From the NCBI GenBank assembly GCA_963753195.1, contig CAVWBH010000009.1:1-64000 (forward strand): a DNA stretch of 64,000 bases. The letters are read 5' to 3'. The first letter of the stretch is position 1; every line of letters begins with the position of its first letter. The position numbers were made by a program, and so were the translations under genes. The notes below the pieces were generated by a model. The model was not told the DNA's origin and searched no databases. It was given only the letters and a program-made list of their open reading frames with translations. The stretch comes from Palsa-504 sp963753195 (lineage in GTDB: Bacteria > Actinomycetota > Actinomycetes > Streptosporangiales > Streptosporangiaceae). Positions 16,645 to 25,513 of this stretch are shown here, piece after piece.

Positions 16645-19334
16645 TACCTGCTGTCGGAGCCGCCGCCCGCCAGCGCGGCGCGGCCTGCCTCCAGGCGGGC
16701 GATCGGGACGCGGAACGGCGAGCAGGACACGTAGTCCAGGCCGACCTCGTGGAAGAAGTGCACCGACTCCGGGTCGCCGCCGTGCTCGCCGCAGACACCC
16801 AGGTGCAGGTCGGACCGCGCGGCCCGGCCTTCGCGGACCGCGATGTCGACTAGGCGGCCGACGCCGTCGCGGTCGATCGTCTCGAACGGCGAGACGCCGA
16901 AGATGCCCAGCTCGATGTAGCGGCTGAAGAACGCGCCCTCCACGTCATCCCGGGAGAAGCCCCAGGTCATCTGGGTCAGGTCGTTCGTGCCGAAGGAGAA
17001 GAACTCCGCGCTGCCCGCGATCGGGCCCGCGTTCAGCGCCGCCCGGGGCACCTCGATCATGGTGCCGATCAGGGTGTGCACGTTCGTCCCGGTCTCCTCC
17101 GCGACCTGCTTGAGGATCCTCTCGGCCCGCTCGCGGCTGATCTCCATCTCCTGCACGGTGGCGGTGAGCGGGATCATGACCTCCGGCTGCGGGTCCTTGC
17201 CCGCCTGCTTGAGCTCGGCGGCCGCGTGCGCGATCGCGCGGACCTGCATGTCGGTCAGGCCCGGGATGACCAGGCCGAGACGGACGCCGCGCAGGCCGAG
17301 CATGGGGTTCTGCTCGTGCAGCCGGCGCACCGCGGCCAGCAGCTCCTTGTCCTTCTCGGTGGCGGCGTCACCGGCCAGTGCGATCTTGACCGTCAGGTCG
17401 GTGAGGTCGGGAAGGAACTCGTGCAGCGGCGGGTCGATCAGCCGGATGGTCACCGGCAGGCCGTCCATGGCGTCCAGGATCTCGATGAAGTCGCCGCGCT
17501 GCAGCGGCTCCAGCGCGTCGAGCGCGTGCTGGCGATCGGAATCGGTATTGGCCAGGATGAGGTCCTCGACCAGCTGGCGGCGCTCGCCCAGGAACATGTG
17601 CTCGGTTCGGACCAGGCCGACACCGCCGGCGCCGAAGCGGCGGGCGCGGGCGCAGTCTGGGCCGTTGTCCGCGTTGGCGTGCACGCCGAGGCGGCGCTTT
17701 TCGTCGGCGTGCACCATGATCGCGTGCACGGCCCGGATCAGGTCGTCGGCCTCGTCGGAGTGCGGGTGCAGCTCGCCCTCGAAGTAGCGCACGATCTCGG
17801 AGGAGACGACCGGGACCTCGCCGAGGTAGACGGCGCCGCTGGTGCCGTCGATGGAGATCATGTCGCCCTCGCTGACCGTGACCCCGCCGGGGCCGGTGAA
17901 CTTCCCGGCCCGGGCGTCGACGGTGAGCTCCTCGGCGCCGCAGACGCACGTCTTGCCCATGCCGCGGGCCACCACGGCCGCGTGGCTGGTCTTGCCGCCG
18001 CGGCTGGTCAAGATGCCCTGGGCGGCGATCATGCCGTGCAGGTCGTCCGGGTTGGTCTCGCGGCGGACCAGGATCACCTTCTCGCCGCGCGCGGCGAGCT
18101 CGACGGCGCGTTCAGAGTCGAACACGACCTTGCCGACCGCGGCGCCGGGAGACGCGCTCACCCCGGTCGTGAGCTTCGTGACGCTGGTGCTCTCGTCGAA
18201 CCGGGGGAACATGAGGCGGGCCAGCTCGTCGCCGGAGACCCGGGCGAGCGCCTCGTTCATGTCGATGAGGCCCTCGTCGACAAACTGCAGGGCGATGCGG
18301 AAGGCCGCCGCGGCGGTGCGCTTGCCCACCCGGGTCTGCAGCATCCACAGCTTGCCGCGCTCGACGGTGAACTCGATGTCGCACATGTCGCGGTAGTGGT
18401 TCTCCAGCGTCCGCATGATCTGGATCAGCTGATCGAACGAGGTCTTGTCGATGCGCTCCAGGTCCTGCAGCGGGACGGTGTTCCTGATGCCGGCCACCAC
18501 GTCCTCGCCCTGGGCGTTCTGCAGGTAGTCGCCGTAGACGCCCTGAGCGCCGGTGCCCGGGTCGCGGGTGAAGGCCACGCCGGTGCCCGAGTCCAGGCCG
18601 AGGTTGCCGAACACCATCGCGACCACGTTGACGGCCGTGCCCAGGTCGGCGGGGATGCGCTCCTGGCGGCGGTACAGCACCGCCCGGGGGGTGTTCCACG
18701 AGTCGAACACGGCGTTGATGGCCAGGTTCACCTGCACCCTGGGGTCTTGCGGGAACTCCATGTTCGCGTGCCTGGTGACGATGTCCTTGAACGTCGCGAC
18801 GAGGTTCTGCAGGTCAGCGGCGTCCAGGTCGACGTCATTGGTGACCCCTTTGGCCTGCTTAGCGGCGTCGATGGCGTGCTCGAAGTGCTCGCCGTCAACG
18901 CCGAGCACGGTCTTGCCGAACATCTGGATCAGGCGGCGGTAGGCGTCCCAGGCAAACCGCTCGTTGCCGGCCTGCTTGGCCAGGCCCTGCACCGACTCAT
19001 CGGACAGGCCGATGTTCAGCACGGTGTCCATCATGCCGGGCATGGAGAACTTCGCCCCAGACCTGACGCTGACCAGCAGCGGGTCGGCCGGATCGCCGAG
19101 CCTGCGGCCCATGGCGCTTTCCAGCTTCTCCAGGTGGGACTGGATCTCGGCGTCCAGCCCCTCGGGGGTACTGCCGCGCTGCAGGTAGTACCGGCACGCC
19201 TCGGTGGTAATGGTGAAACCGGGCGGCACCGGCAGGCCGATATTGGTCATCTCGGCCAGGTTGGCGCCCTTACCGCCCAGGAGGTCTCTCAGGTCCTTAT
19301 TGCCCTCAGTAAAGTCATAAACGAGCTTCGGCAC
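16644..19334 (-). CDS. ppdK: Pyruvate, phosphate dikinase
   Basis: 896 residues from the GTG at 19334, chosen because a strong ribosome-binding site (gaggagcaggaa) precedes it and the product then begins PKLVYDFTEGN as in the family. The enzyme interconverts pyruvate, ATP and phosphate with PEP, AMP and pyrophosphate. N-terminal ATP-grasp domain (LLGGKGANLAEMTNIGLPVP; VSVRSGAKFSMPGMMDT), central phosphohistidine domain with the swivelling His451 (TSRGGKTSHAAVVARGMG), and C-terminal PEP/pyruvate TIM barrel with Cys848 (LHLGVCGEHGGD). Complete. It is the first gene of the ppdK-dgt pair. Confidence 0.98.
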   Translation of the reverse strand: MPKLVYDFTEGNKDLRDLLGGKGANLAEMTNIGLPVPPGFTITTEACRYYLQRGSTPEGLDAEIQSHLEKLESAMGRRLGDPADPLLVSVRSGAKFSMPGMMDTVLNIGLSDESVQGLAKQAGNERFAWDAYRRLIQMFGKTVLGVDGEHFEHAIDAAKQAKGVTNDVDLDAADLQNLVATFKDIVTRHANMEFPQDPRVQVNLAINAVFDSWNTPRAVLYRRQERIPADLGTAVNVVAMVFGNLGLDSGTGVAFTRDPGTGAQGVYGDYLQNAQGEDVVAGIRNTVPLQDLERIDKTSFDQLIQIMRTLENHYRDMCDIEFTVERGKLWMLQTRVGKRTAAAAFRIALQFVDEGLIDMNEALARVSGDELARLMFPRFDESTSVTKLTTGVSASPGAAVGKVVFDSERAVELAARGEKVILVRRETNPDDLHGMIAAQGILTSRGGKTSHAAVVARGMGKTCVCGAEELTVDARAGKFTGPGGVTVSEGDMISIDGTSGAVYLGEVPVVSSEIVRYFEGELHPHSDEADDLIRAVHAIMVHADEKRRLGVHANADNGPDCARARRFGAGGVGLVRTEHMFLGERRQLVEDLILANTDSDRQHALDALEPLQRGDFIEILDAMDGLPVTIRLIDPPLHEFLPDLTDLTVKIALAGDAATEKDKELLAAVRRLHEQNPMLGLRGVRLGLVIPGLTDMQVRAIAHAAAELKQAGKDPQPEVMIPLTATVQEMEISRERAERILKQVAEETGTNVHTLIGTMIEVPRAALNAGPIAGSAEFFSFGTNDLTQMTWGFSRDDVEGAFFSRYIELGIFGVSPFETIDRDGVGRLVDIAVREGRAARSDLHLGVCGEHGGDPESVHFFHEVGLDYVSCSPFRVPIARLEAGRAALAGGGSDSR

Positions 19335-19474
19335 TTCCTGCTCCTCAGTACTGCTCTTCGCAGTGCGCGACGTCGTGTTCACTGCGGACTCTACCGTCCT
19401 TCGTTTACGTGCGGGCACGCACAGCAGCGCGGGGTGGTGCCGCCCGGCGCGCGGTGCCTCATGACAATGGGGTC

Positions 19475-20320
19475 ATGAGCGAAATCACGGTGGGGCTGCT
19501 GCATCCGGGCGAGATGGGAGCGGCCGTCGGGCAGTGCCTGTCCGCCGCCGGGCACCGGGTGCTGTGGGTGCCGGAAGGGCGCAGCGCGGCCAGCGCGGCG
19601 CGGGCCGCGGCGGCCGGGCTGACCGCCGCGGACGGAGGGCTGGCCGGGCTGGCCGCTCAGGCTGACGTCATCGTCTCGGTCTGCCCGCCGCACGCGGCGC
19701 TGGAGGTGGCGCTGCAGGTGGCCGGGTTCGGCGGCGTGTACGCCGACGCCAACGCGGTCTCGCCGGCCACCGCGCGGGAGGTGGCGCGGATCGTCGAGGG
19801 GGGCGGGGCCAGCTACGTGGACGGCGGGATCATCGGGACTCCCCCGGTGACGCCGGGATTCATCAGGCTGTACCTGTCCGGGGCGCGCGCCGGGGAGGTC
19901 CAGCGGCTGTTTGCGGGCAGCGCGGCGGACGTGCGCGTGCTCGGCGCGGATCCGGCCGCGGCGTCGGCGCTGAAGATGGCCTACGCGTCGTGGACCAAGG
20001 GCAGTTCGGCGCTGCTGCTGGCGGCGCGGGCGGTAGCCCGCGCCGACGGCGTCGAGGAAGCCCTGCTGGCCGAGTGGGACATCTCCCAGCCCGCCCTGGC
20101 GCAGCGGCTGGCCCGGGCCGCCGGGTCCGCGGCGGCCAAGGGCTGGCGGTGGGTGGCCGAGATGGAGGAGATCGCCGCGACCATGGCGGCGGCGGGCCTG
20201 CCCGACGGCTTTCACCAAGCGGCGGCGGCGATCTACCGCCGGTCCGGCGGCGACCCCGCCCCGGACGCCGTCCTCGACGCGCTGCTCGTGCCGCCGGCGG
20301 CCCGTGCGGGTCAGCAGTAG
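19475..20320 (+). CDS. NAD(P)-dependent oxidoreductase with DUF1932 domain
   Basis: 281 residues from ATG at 19475. The N-terminal Rossmann loop is TVGLLHPGEMGAAVGQCLSA, a GxGxMG variant with HPGEMG. The middle YADANAVSPATAREVARIVE corresponds to the beta-hydroxyacid dehydrogenase active region, and GGIIGTPPVTPGFIRLYLSG to its substrate loop. The C-terminal helical DUF1932 domain contains the LKMAYASWTKGSSALLLAA region, with a Lys in the usual place. Substrate unknown. Divergent from ppdK; the stop overlaps the end of glyS by ten bases on the opposite strand. Confidence 0.87.
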   Translation: MSEITVGLLHPGEMGAAVGQCLSAAGHRVLWVPEGRSAASAARAAAAGLTAADGGLAGLAAQADVIVSVCPPHAALEVALQVAGFGGVYADANAVSPATAREVARIVEGGGASYVDGGIIGTPPVTPGFIRLYLSGARAGEVQRLFAGSAADVRVLGADPAAASALKMAYASWTKGSSALLLAARAVARADGVEEALLAEWDISQPALAQRLARAAGSAAAKGWRWVAEMEEIAATMAAAGLPDGFHQAAAAIYRRSGGDPAPDAVLDALLVPPAARAGQQ

Positions 20321-21699
20321 CCGAGGCGCTCCGTCAGGTAGGCCTCGACGCTGTCCAGGCCGACGCGTTCCTGGCGCATCGAGTCACGGTCCCGGACCGT
20401 TACCGCCTGGTCGTTCAGCGTGTCGAAGTCGACCGTGACGCAGTACGGAGTGCCGATCTCGTCCTGCCGCCGGTACCGGCGGCCGATCGCGCTGGCGTCG
20501 TCGAATTCGGTGGTCCAGCGCTTGCGCAGGGCCGCGGCGAGATCGCGGGCCTTGGGCGAGAGGTCGGCGTTGCGCGACAGCGGCAGCACGGCGACCTTCA
20601 CCGGCGCCAGCCTGCGGTCCAGGCGCAGCACCGTCCGCTTTTCCAGGTTGCCCTTGGCGTCCGGCGCCTCGTCCTCGGCGTACGCGTCGAGCAGGAACAC
20701 CAGCGCGCCCCGGTCGACCCCGGCCGCGGGCTCGATGACATAGGGGATGAACCGCTCGCCCGACTCCTGGTCCAGGTAGGACATGTCCTGCTTGGACGCC
20801 GCGCCGTGGGTGGTCAGGTCGTAGTCCGTGCGGTTGGCGATGCCCTCCAGCTCGCCATACTCCAGGCCCGCGAAGTCGAACTTGTACTCGATGTCCACCG
20901 TGCGCTTGGAGTAGTGCGAGAGCTTCTCCCGGGGGTGCTCGTACAGGCGCAGGTTCTCCTTGCGGATGCCAAGGTCGGTGTACCAGCCGAACCGCTCATC
21001 GATCCAGCGCTGGTGCCATTCCTCGTCGGTGCCCGGACGGACGAAGAACTCCATCTCCATCTGCTCGAACTCCCGGGTGCGGAAGATGAAGTTGCCCGGG
21101 GTGATCTCGTTGCGGAACGACTTGCCGATCTGGCCGATGCCGAACGGGATCTTCTTCCGCGAGGTCTGCAGCACGTTGCGGAAGTTGATGAAGATGCCCT
21201 GAGCCGTCTCCGGGCGCAGGTAGGCCAGCCCGGACTCGTCCTCGACCGGGCCGAGGTGCGTGCGCAGCAGGCCGTTGAACATGCGCGGCTCGGTGAACGC
21301 GCCCCGGGTGCCGCAGTTCGGGCAGACGATGTCCTTCAGGCCGTCGGCCGGGGCGTGCCCGTGCTTAGCCTCGTAGGCCTCGATGAGCTGGTCGGCGCGG
21401 TACCGCTTGTGGCAGGACTGGCACTCGGTCAGCGGGTCGACGAATTCGGTGACGTGGCCGCTGGCCTCCCACACCTCTCGGGCCAGGATCACCGAGGAGT
21501 CGAGGCCCACGATGTCCTCGCGTTCGGTCACCATCGTCCGCCACCACTGGCGCTTGATGTTGTTCTTCAGCTCGACGCCGAGCGGCCCGTAGTCCCAGGA
21601 GGCCCGCAGGCCCCCGTAGATCTCGCTGGACGGGTAGACGAACCCCCGTCGTTTGCTCAGGCTGACGATGGCGTCGAGTCGGTCACTGCGCAGGGCCAT
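20311..21699 (-). CDS. glyS: Glycyl-tRNA synthetase, class II homodimeric type
   Basis: 462 residues. The N-terminus has motif 1 and the family block KRRGFVYPSSEIYGGLRASW followed by DYGPLGVELKNNIKRQWW. A C4 zinc site is formed by CQSCHKRY and CPNCGTRG. Motif 2 is FRNEITPGNFIFRTREFEQM, and motif 3 is in VIEPAAGVDRGALVFLLDAY. The C-terminal anticodon-binding domain begins around residue 365 (RLAPVKVAVLPLSRN). Complete; charges tRNA-Gly with glycine in the cytosol. Confidence 0.98.
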   Translation of the reverse strand: MALRSDRLDAIVSLSKRRGFVYPSSEIYGGLRASWDYGPLGVELKNNIKRQWWRTMVTEREDIVGLDSSVILAREVWEASGHVTEFVDPLTECQSCHKRYRADQLIEAYEAKHGHAPADGLKDIVCPNCGTRGAFTEPRMFNGLLRTHLGPVEDESGLAYLRPETAQGIFINFRNVLQTSRKKIPFGIGQIGKSFRNEITPGNFIFRTREFEQMEMEFFVRPGTDEEWHQRWIDERFGWYTDLGIRKENLRLYEHPREKLSHYSKRTVDIEYKFDFAGLEYGELEGIANRTDYDLTTHGAASKQDMSYLDQESGERFIPYVIEPAAGVDRGALVFLLDAYAEDEAPDAKGNLEKRTVLRLDRRLAPVKVAVLPLSRNADLSPKARDLAAALRKRWTTEFDDASAIGRRYRRQDEIGTPYCVTVDFDTLNDQAVTVRDRDSMRQERVGLDSVEAYLTERLGYC

Positions 21700-21886
21700 C
21701 AGTGGTCTCCATCCGGCTGGCGGTCGGCGGGCGCGGCGGGCGCGATCCCCGGGTGCGGATCCGGCGCGGTGCGGCGTTGCGGGAACGGCGGCCTGCTCGG
21801 CGGCATCGTTACCGGAAGTCCCCAGCTTAGGAGCACTGAGCGTCGATCGCGAACTGGATCCGCCCGGTACTGCTGCGCGAGCGCCG

Positions 21887-23596
21887 TCATCCCCGTGCCA
21901 CCGGGCCGTCGACCAGATCGGAGTCGATGTCCAGGGAGTACCCGCCGATGCTCACCACGTGCGACCCGGCGTACTGCTTGGACCGGGCCGACGTCGGCCA
22001 TACCGCCGAGGTCACGTACGGCGATCCGGTCACGTTGAGGACGTTGTCCCACAGCGCGATCCAGATGGCCTGCGGCTCGGCCAGCGGATGGCCGGCGATG
22101 GTGGCGGTCGTCTGCAGGTTGGTCACGCCGGAGGCCGCGCTGGAGTACACGCCGGAGACGTAGCCGCTGGCCTGCAGCTGCCGGTCCCAGGCGTCCAGGA
22201 AGGTGAGGACCGCGGTCACGCAGCTGGAGTCGGCCCCGTCGTAGCCCTCCATGTCGTAGTAGATCGGCGACCCCTTGCCGAGACCGAAGCTGGCCGCGTC
22301 GGCGACGGCCTGATTCGCGGACTGTGTTCCCTCCGCGGCGGCCTGGCTCGGGACGATCTCGTCGCTGAAGCTGTTGCACGTCGCCTGGGGCCCGACGTAG
22401 ATGGGCATCAGGGACCAGCCCATGCCTTCGGTCGACTGGACCCAGCCCTTGGACAGGTTGCCGTAGCCGCAGCCCATTTCCGGGCCGCCGATGTAGATCG
22501 CGACCACGGCGTAGTTCGGCCGCCAGGCCTTCATGGCCTGCAGCGAGGGGGCGGTGCAGGTGTCGAACCCCGTCAGGGAGCTAGCCGGCGGCGGCGACGT
22601 CGCGCTACTCCCGGTCGGCGACGGCGACGGCGACGGCGTACCGGTCGGCGACGGTGACGGCGTACCGGCGGGTGTCACCTTCGGCGTGCTGCTCCCCGTG
22701 GCCGACGGCTTCGGCGTGCTCCCAGTGGGCGACGGCTTCGGCGTGCTGCTCGCCGTGGGCGACGGCTTCGGCGCGCTGCTCCCCGTGGCCGACGGCTTCG
22801 GCGTGCTGCTCCCGGTCGGCGACGGCTTCGCCGCGCTGCTCCCGGTCGGCGACGGCGTCGGCACGGGGAAGGACGGCGGGATCCAGAGCGACGGGCTGGG
22901 CGACGTCGTGGGCTGCGGCTTCGCGGAGGTTTTCACCGCGGGCGCGTTCAGGGCGTCGGGCTGCGCCGCTGGCTGATCCTGGTGCTGCGGGGCCAGGTGC
23001 AGGCTGGCCAGTAGGTGCAAGACGAGGCTGGGGCGCCTCCCGTAGGTAGCTCTGATGGCGGGGGCGCTGCCGGGCATCGAGACCGCGTACTCACGCAGCT
23101 GCGAGTTCTGCAGGATCGTGCCCGGCGCGACCGGCGTGTCCGCACCCCCCCGCTTGGCTCCCACCGAGGCGCGCAGATCGGTCTTGACCGGCACCGACGG
23201 TTCACCGGGCGTGGGCGGGCCGCCGATACTGACCGTGTCGGCATGGCCGATCAGGTGCGGCGGGCAGTTCTGGTTCGGCCCGGGAGTCCCGAGATAGACG
23301 GCGTTTACGTCATAGCGGACGCATTTACTGGGATCCTCGTTGAGCGAGTACACCGGCCAGCTCGATGGAACCTGAATCGAATAACCGCGATAGGTCACGG
23401 TTTTCATGGCCTGCGTCGCGGTCTTGGTGGTCTTGGCGGATTTGGTGGACTTGGTATCGTTGACGGCCGCTTTCTGCGGGATGGGCTGAACGGCCGAGCT
23501 AAGCCGCACATCCGAAATGACATGCGAGTTCCCGGCGGCGAAAGCGACTCCCCCGAACGCGCACCCGAGCATTACTGCCACTGCCGCGCCACGCAT
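21887..23596 (-). CDS. Secreted DUF1906 (glycoside-hydrolase-like) protein with Pro/Ser/Thr-rich linker
   Basis: 569 residues from ATG at 23596, preceded by a good ribosome-binding site (aggggga). The N-terminus is a signal peptide (RGAAVAVMLGCAFGGVAFA). The first ~200 residues are a domain I do not recognise (TVTYRGYSIQVPSSWPVYSL, VYLGTPGPNQNCPPHLIG). A linker of 10-residue KPSPTGSSTP-type repeats follows. The C-terminal ~210 residues match DUF1906 / Rv2525c-like glycoside hydrolase-like domains (GFDTCTAPSLQAMKAW, YVAIYIGG-like segment AVVAIYIGG, PIYYDMEGYDG, YVSGVYSS). Such proteins are exported and thought to act on the cell wall. The DYDME-type acidic residues are present. Substrate unproven. 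Confidence 0.85.
   Translation of the reverse strand: MRGAAVAVMLGCAFGGVAFAAGNSHVISDVRLSSAVQPIPQKAAVNDTKSTKSAKTTKTATQAMKTVTYRGYSIQVPSSWPVYSLNEDPSKCVRYDVNAVYLGTPGPNQNCPPHLIGHADTVSIGGPPTPGEPSVPVKTDLRASVGAKRGGADTPVAPGTILQNSQLREYAVSMPGSAPAIRATYGRRPSLVLHLLASLHLAPQHQDQPAAQPDALNAPAVKTSAKPQPTTSPSPSLWIPPSFPVPTPSPTGSSAAKPSPTGSSTPKPSATGSSAPKPSPTASSTPKPSPTGSTPKPSATGSSTPKVTPAGTPSPSPTGTPSPSPSPTGSSATSPPPASSLTGFDTCTAPSLQAMKAWRPNYAVVAIYIGGPEMGCGYGNLSKGWVQSTEGMGWSLMPIYVGPQATCNSFSDEIVPSQAAAEGTQSANQAVADAASFGLGKGSPIYYDMEGYDGADSSCVTAVLTFLDAWDRQLQASGYVSGVYSSAASGVTNLQTTATIAGHPLAEPQAIWIALWDNVLNVTGSPYVTSAVWPTSARSKQYAGSHVVSIGGYSLDIDSDLVDGPVARG
22603..22866 (-). repeat. Tandem 30-bp repeats encoding the KPSPTGSSTP linker
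   Basis: About seven degenerate 30-bp units on the minus strand encode decapeptides of the form K-P-S-(P/A)-T-G-S-S-(T/A)-P, followed by shorter PSPTG units. They form the extended linker between the two halves of the secreted DUF1906 protein and are likely to vary in copy number between strains. Confidence 0.8.
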
Positions 23597-23711
23597 TAAT
23601 TCCCCCTGAATAAGCCCCGGTACCAATGACTGGTGAATCTCCCCCGGGCGCGCTAAAGGCTGTTTCACCCCACGTGGAAGGCTTCAGCGCACCGGCAGGG
23701 TTATGTTTCCC

Positions 23712-23729
23712 CGTAATCACTAGATTACG
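23712..23729. promoter_or_regulatory. Perfect short palindrome upstream of the DUF1906 gene
   Basis: cgtaatcactagattacg has perfect 7-bp arms separated by 4 bases, about 116 bases upstream of the DUF1906 start, in locally AT-richer DNA. It resembles an operator for a dimeric regulator. No regulator gene is adjacent, so the binding protein is unknown. Confidence 0.35.
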
Positions 23730-23846
23730 CACAGTAAGTTCATTCGATGGCGCTTAAGCAGGACGGCACGCCGGAGGAAATCTCGGCGCCCGGCCCGGGG
23801 CGCTAGAAAAAATGGACAGATAGTAACTTATGACTACTCTAAGGAG

Positions 23847-24668
23847 TCACTCGGGAAGCGGATTCGGCTTCGCGCCGCCGTATCGGCGGTCCCGGCTGGC
23901 ATAGATCTCGCACGCGTGCCAGAGATGGCGCCGGTCGAAGTCGGGCCAGAGGGTATCGAGGAAGACCAGCTCGGCATAGGCGGACTGCCACAGCAGGAAA
24001 TTCGAAAGGCGCTGCTCGCCGGATGACCTGACGAATAGATCGACGTCCGGTATCCCGGGCTCGTCCAGATAGCGGGCGAACACCTGCTCGGTGATCTTCT
24101 CCGGGCGGAGTTTCCCGGCCGCGACGTCGGCCGCGATCGCCGCCGCGGCGTCGGTGATCTCCGCCCGGCCGCCGTAGTTGACGCAGAACTGCAGGGTGAG
24201 GACGCTGTTACCGGCCGACAGCCGTTCGGCGTACTCCAGTTCGCCGATGACGCTGCGCCAGAGCCGGGGGCGGCGCCCGGCCCAGCGAATGCGGACGCCC
24301 ATGTCGTTGAGCAGATCCCGGCGGCGGTGAATCACGTCGCGGTTAAAGCCCATCAGGAAGCGGACCTCGTCCGGCGCGCGGCGCCAGTTCTCGGTCGAGA
24401 ACGCGTAGGCCGACAGGTAGGGAATGCCGAGCTCGATGGCGCCCATGATCACGTCGAGCAGCGAGGACTCGCCCTCCTTGTGGCCCTCGGTCCTGGGCAG
24501 CCCCCGGGTGCGCGCCCACCGGCCGTCGCCGTCCATGACCAGGGCGACGTGCCTGGGTACCAGCTCGCGGGGTAGGTCCGGCGGCTTCGCCCCGCTGGGA
24601 TGGGGATCGGGCGGGCGGATGGCCCCGACTCGCCCTCCGGGGGCCGGCTGGTTCCGCTCCCCCTTCAC
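23847..24668 (-). CDS. uppS: Isoprenyl (undecaprenyl/polyprenyl) diphosphate synthase, cis type
   Basis: 273 residues from GTG at 24668. This start overlaps the recO stop by four bases (GTGA). The enzyme adds isopentenyl units to farnesyl diphosphate to give the C50-C55 carrier lipid for cell-wall synthesis. Conserved regions: HVALVMDGDGRWARTRGLPR with the pyrophosphate-binding Asp46, EGHKEG, YAFSTENWRR, LQFCVNYGGRAEI, and the C-terminal DLFVRSSGEQRLSNFLLWQS. One oddity is Asp48 where the family nearly always has Asn (MDGNGRW). Downstream of recO, as in other actinobacteria. Confidence 0.95.
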   Translation of the reverse strand: MKGERNQPAPGGRVGAIRPPDPHPSGAKPPDLPRELVPRHVALVMDGDGRWARTRGLPRTEGHKEGESSLLDVIMGAIELGIPYLSAYAFSTENWRRAPDEVRFLMGFNRDVIHRRRDLLNDMGVRIRWAGRRPRLWRSVIGELEYAERLSAGNSVLTLQFCVNYGGRAEITDAAAAIAADVAAGKLRPEKITEQVFARYLDEPGIPDVDLFVRSSGEQRLSNFLLWQSAYAELVFLDTLWPDFDRRHLWHACEIYASRDRRYGGAKPNPLPE

Positions 24669-25423
24669 ACCCGCTCCACATGACGCAGCGAGCGAATCGA
24701 ATTCTCCAGGTGCCATTGCAGGTAGGCGGCTACGAGCCCGCTGCACTCCACCTGGTGCCGTCGCTCGCTGCGGTCGGCGAGATCCCAGTCACCGCGCAGC
24801 AGCGCGAGCATCAGGGTCACGGTGGCCGCGGCGGGCGCGGCCGATCCGGGCAGGCGGCAGGACGCGCAAAGCACGCCGCCCGCCGCGACGGCGAAGGCCG
24901 GCAGGCGCAGTTCGCGGGCGGGCACGCCGCAGCGGGCGCACTCCTCCAGGGCTGGCGCGTAGCCGGCCACCGCGAGCGAGCGGAGCATGAAGGCGTCGAG
25001 CACCAGGCGCGGATCATGCTCGCCTTCGCCGAGGGCGCGCAGCCCGCCGATGAGCAGGAGCAGCTGGCGCAGCGACGGCTCCTTCTCCACCGGGGTGAAC
25101 CGCTCGGCCGTCTCCAGCATGGCCACGCCCGCCGTGTAGCGGGGGTAGTCCGCGGCCAGCGGCTCGCCGTAGGGCCGGATCACCTCGGCCTGGGTGATCA
25201 CGTCCAGCGACCGGCCCGGGTGCACCAGGAGGTCGACGTGGGTGAACGGCTCCAGCCGGGCGCCGAAGCGCGACTTGGTCCGGCGGACGCCCTTGGCTAC
25301 CGCGCGGATCCGCCCCGTGGTGCGGACCAGGATGGTGATGATCCGGTCCGCCTCGCCCAGCTTCTGCGTCCGCAGCACGATCCCGTCGTCCCGGTAAGGC
25401 TGCACCCGTCCATTCTCCCGCAT
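24665..25423 (-). CDS. recO: DNA repair protein RecO
   Basis: 252 residues. N-terminal OB fold (YRDDGIVLRTQKLGEADRII) that binds ssDNA/SSB, then a helical domain with a zinc-binding cluster of four Cys (CARCGVPAREL and LCASCRLPGS). It acts in the RecFOR pathway by loading RecA on gapped DNA. Normal length. Start could be the ATG at 25423 or a GTG six codons later (VQPYRDDG). Coupled to uppS by a four-base overlap. Confidence 0.95.
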   Translation of the reverse strand: MRENGRVQPYRDDGIVLRTQKLGEADRIITILVRTTGRIRAVAKGVRRTKSRFGARLEPFTHVDLLVHPGRSLDVITQAEVIRPYGEPLAADYPRYTAGVAMLETAERFTPVEKEPSLRQLLLLIGGLRALGEGEHDPRLVLDAFMLRSLAVAGYAPALEECARCGVPARELRLPAFAVAAGGVLCASCRLPGSAAPAAATVTLMLALLRGDWDLADRSERRHQVECSGLVAAYLQWHLENSIRSLRHVERV

Positions 25424-25513
25424 CGGGGGCGGTAACCGGGTGATGGCGCGGAAGCGGGTGCCTTTTGGGCGTGTCCCGCTCCCGCGCCAGGTTCAGGCCG
25501 GGGCTGAGCCGCC

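Noticed and set aside
17076..19478. 800-codon plus-strand open frame opposite ppdK
   Set aside because: Composition is typical of the antisense of a GC-rich gene and ppdK on the other strand is conserved over its full length.
22603..22866. CRISPR-like array
   Set aside because: Repeats are 30-bp coding units without unique spacers and lie inside an open gene; no cas genes are present. No CRISPR array was seen anywhere in the window.
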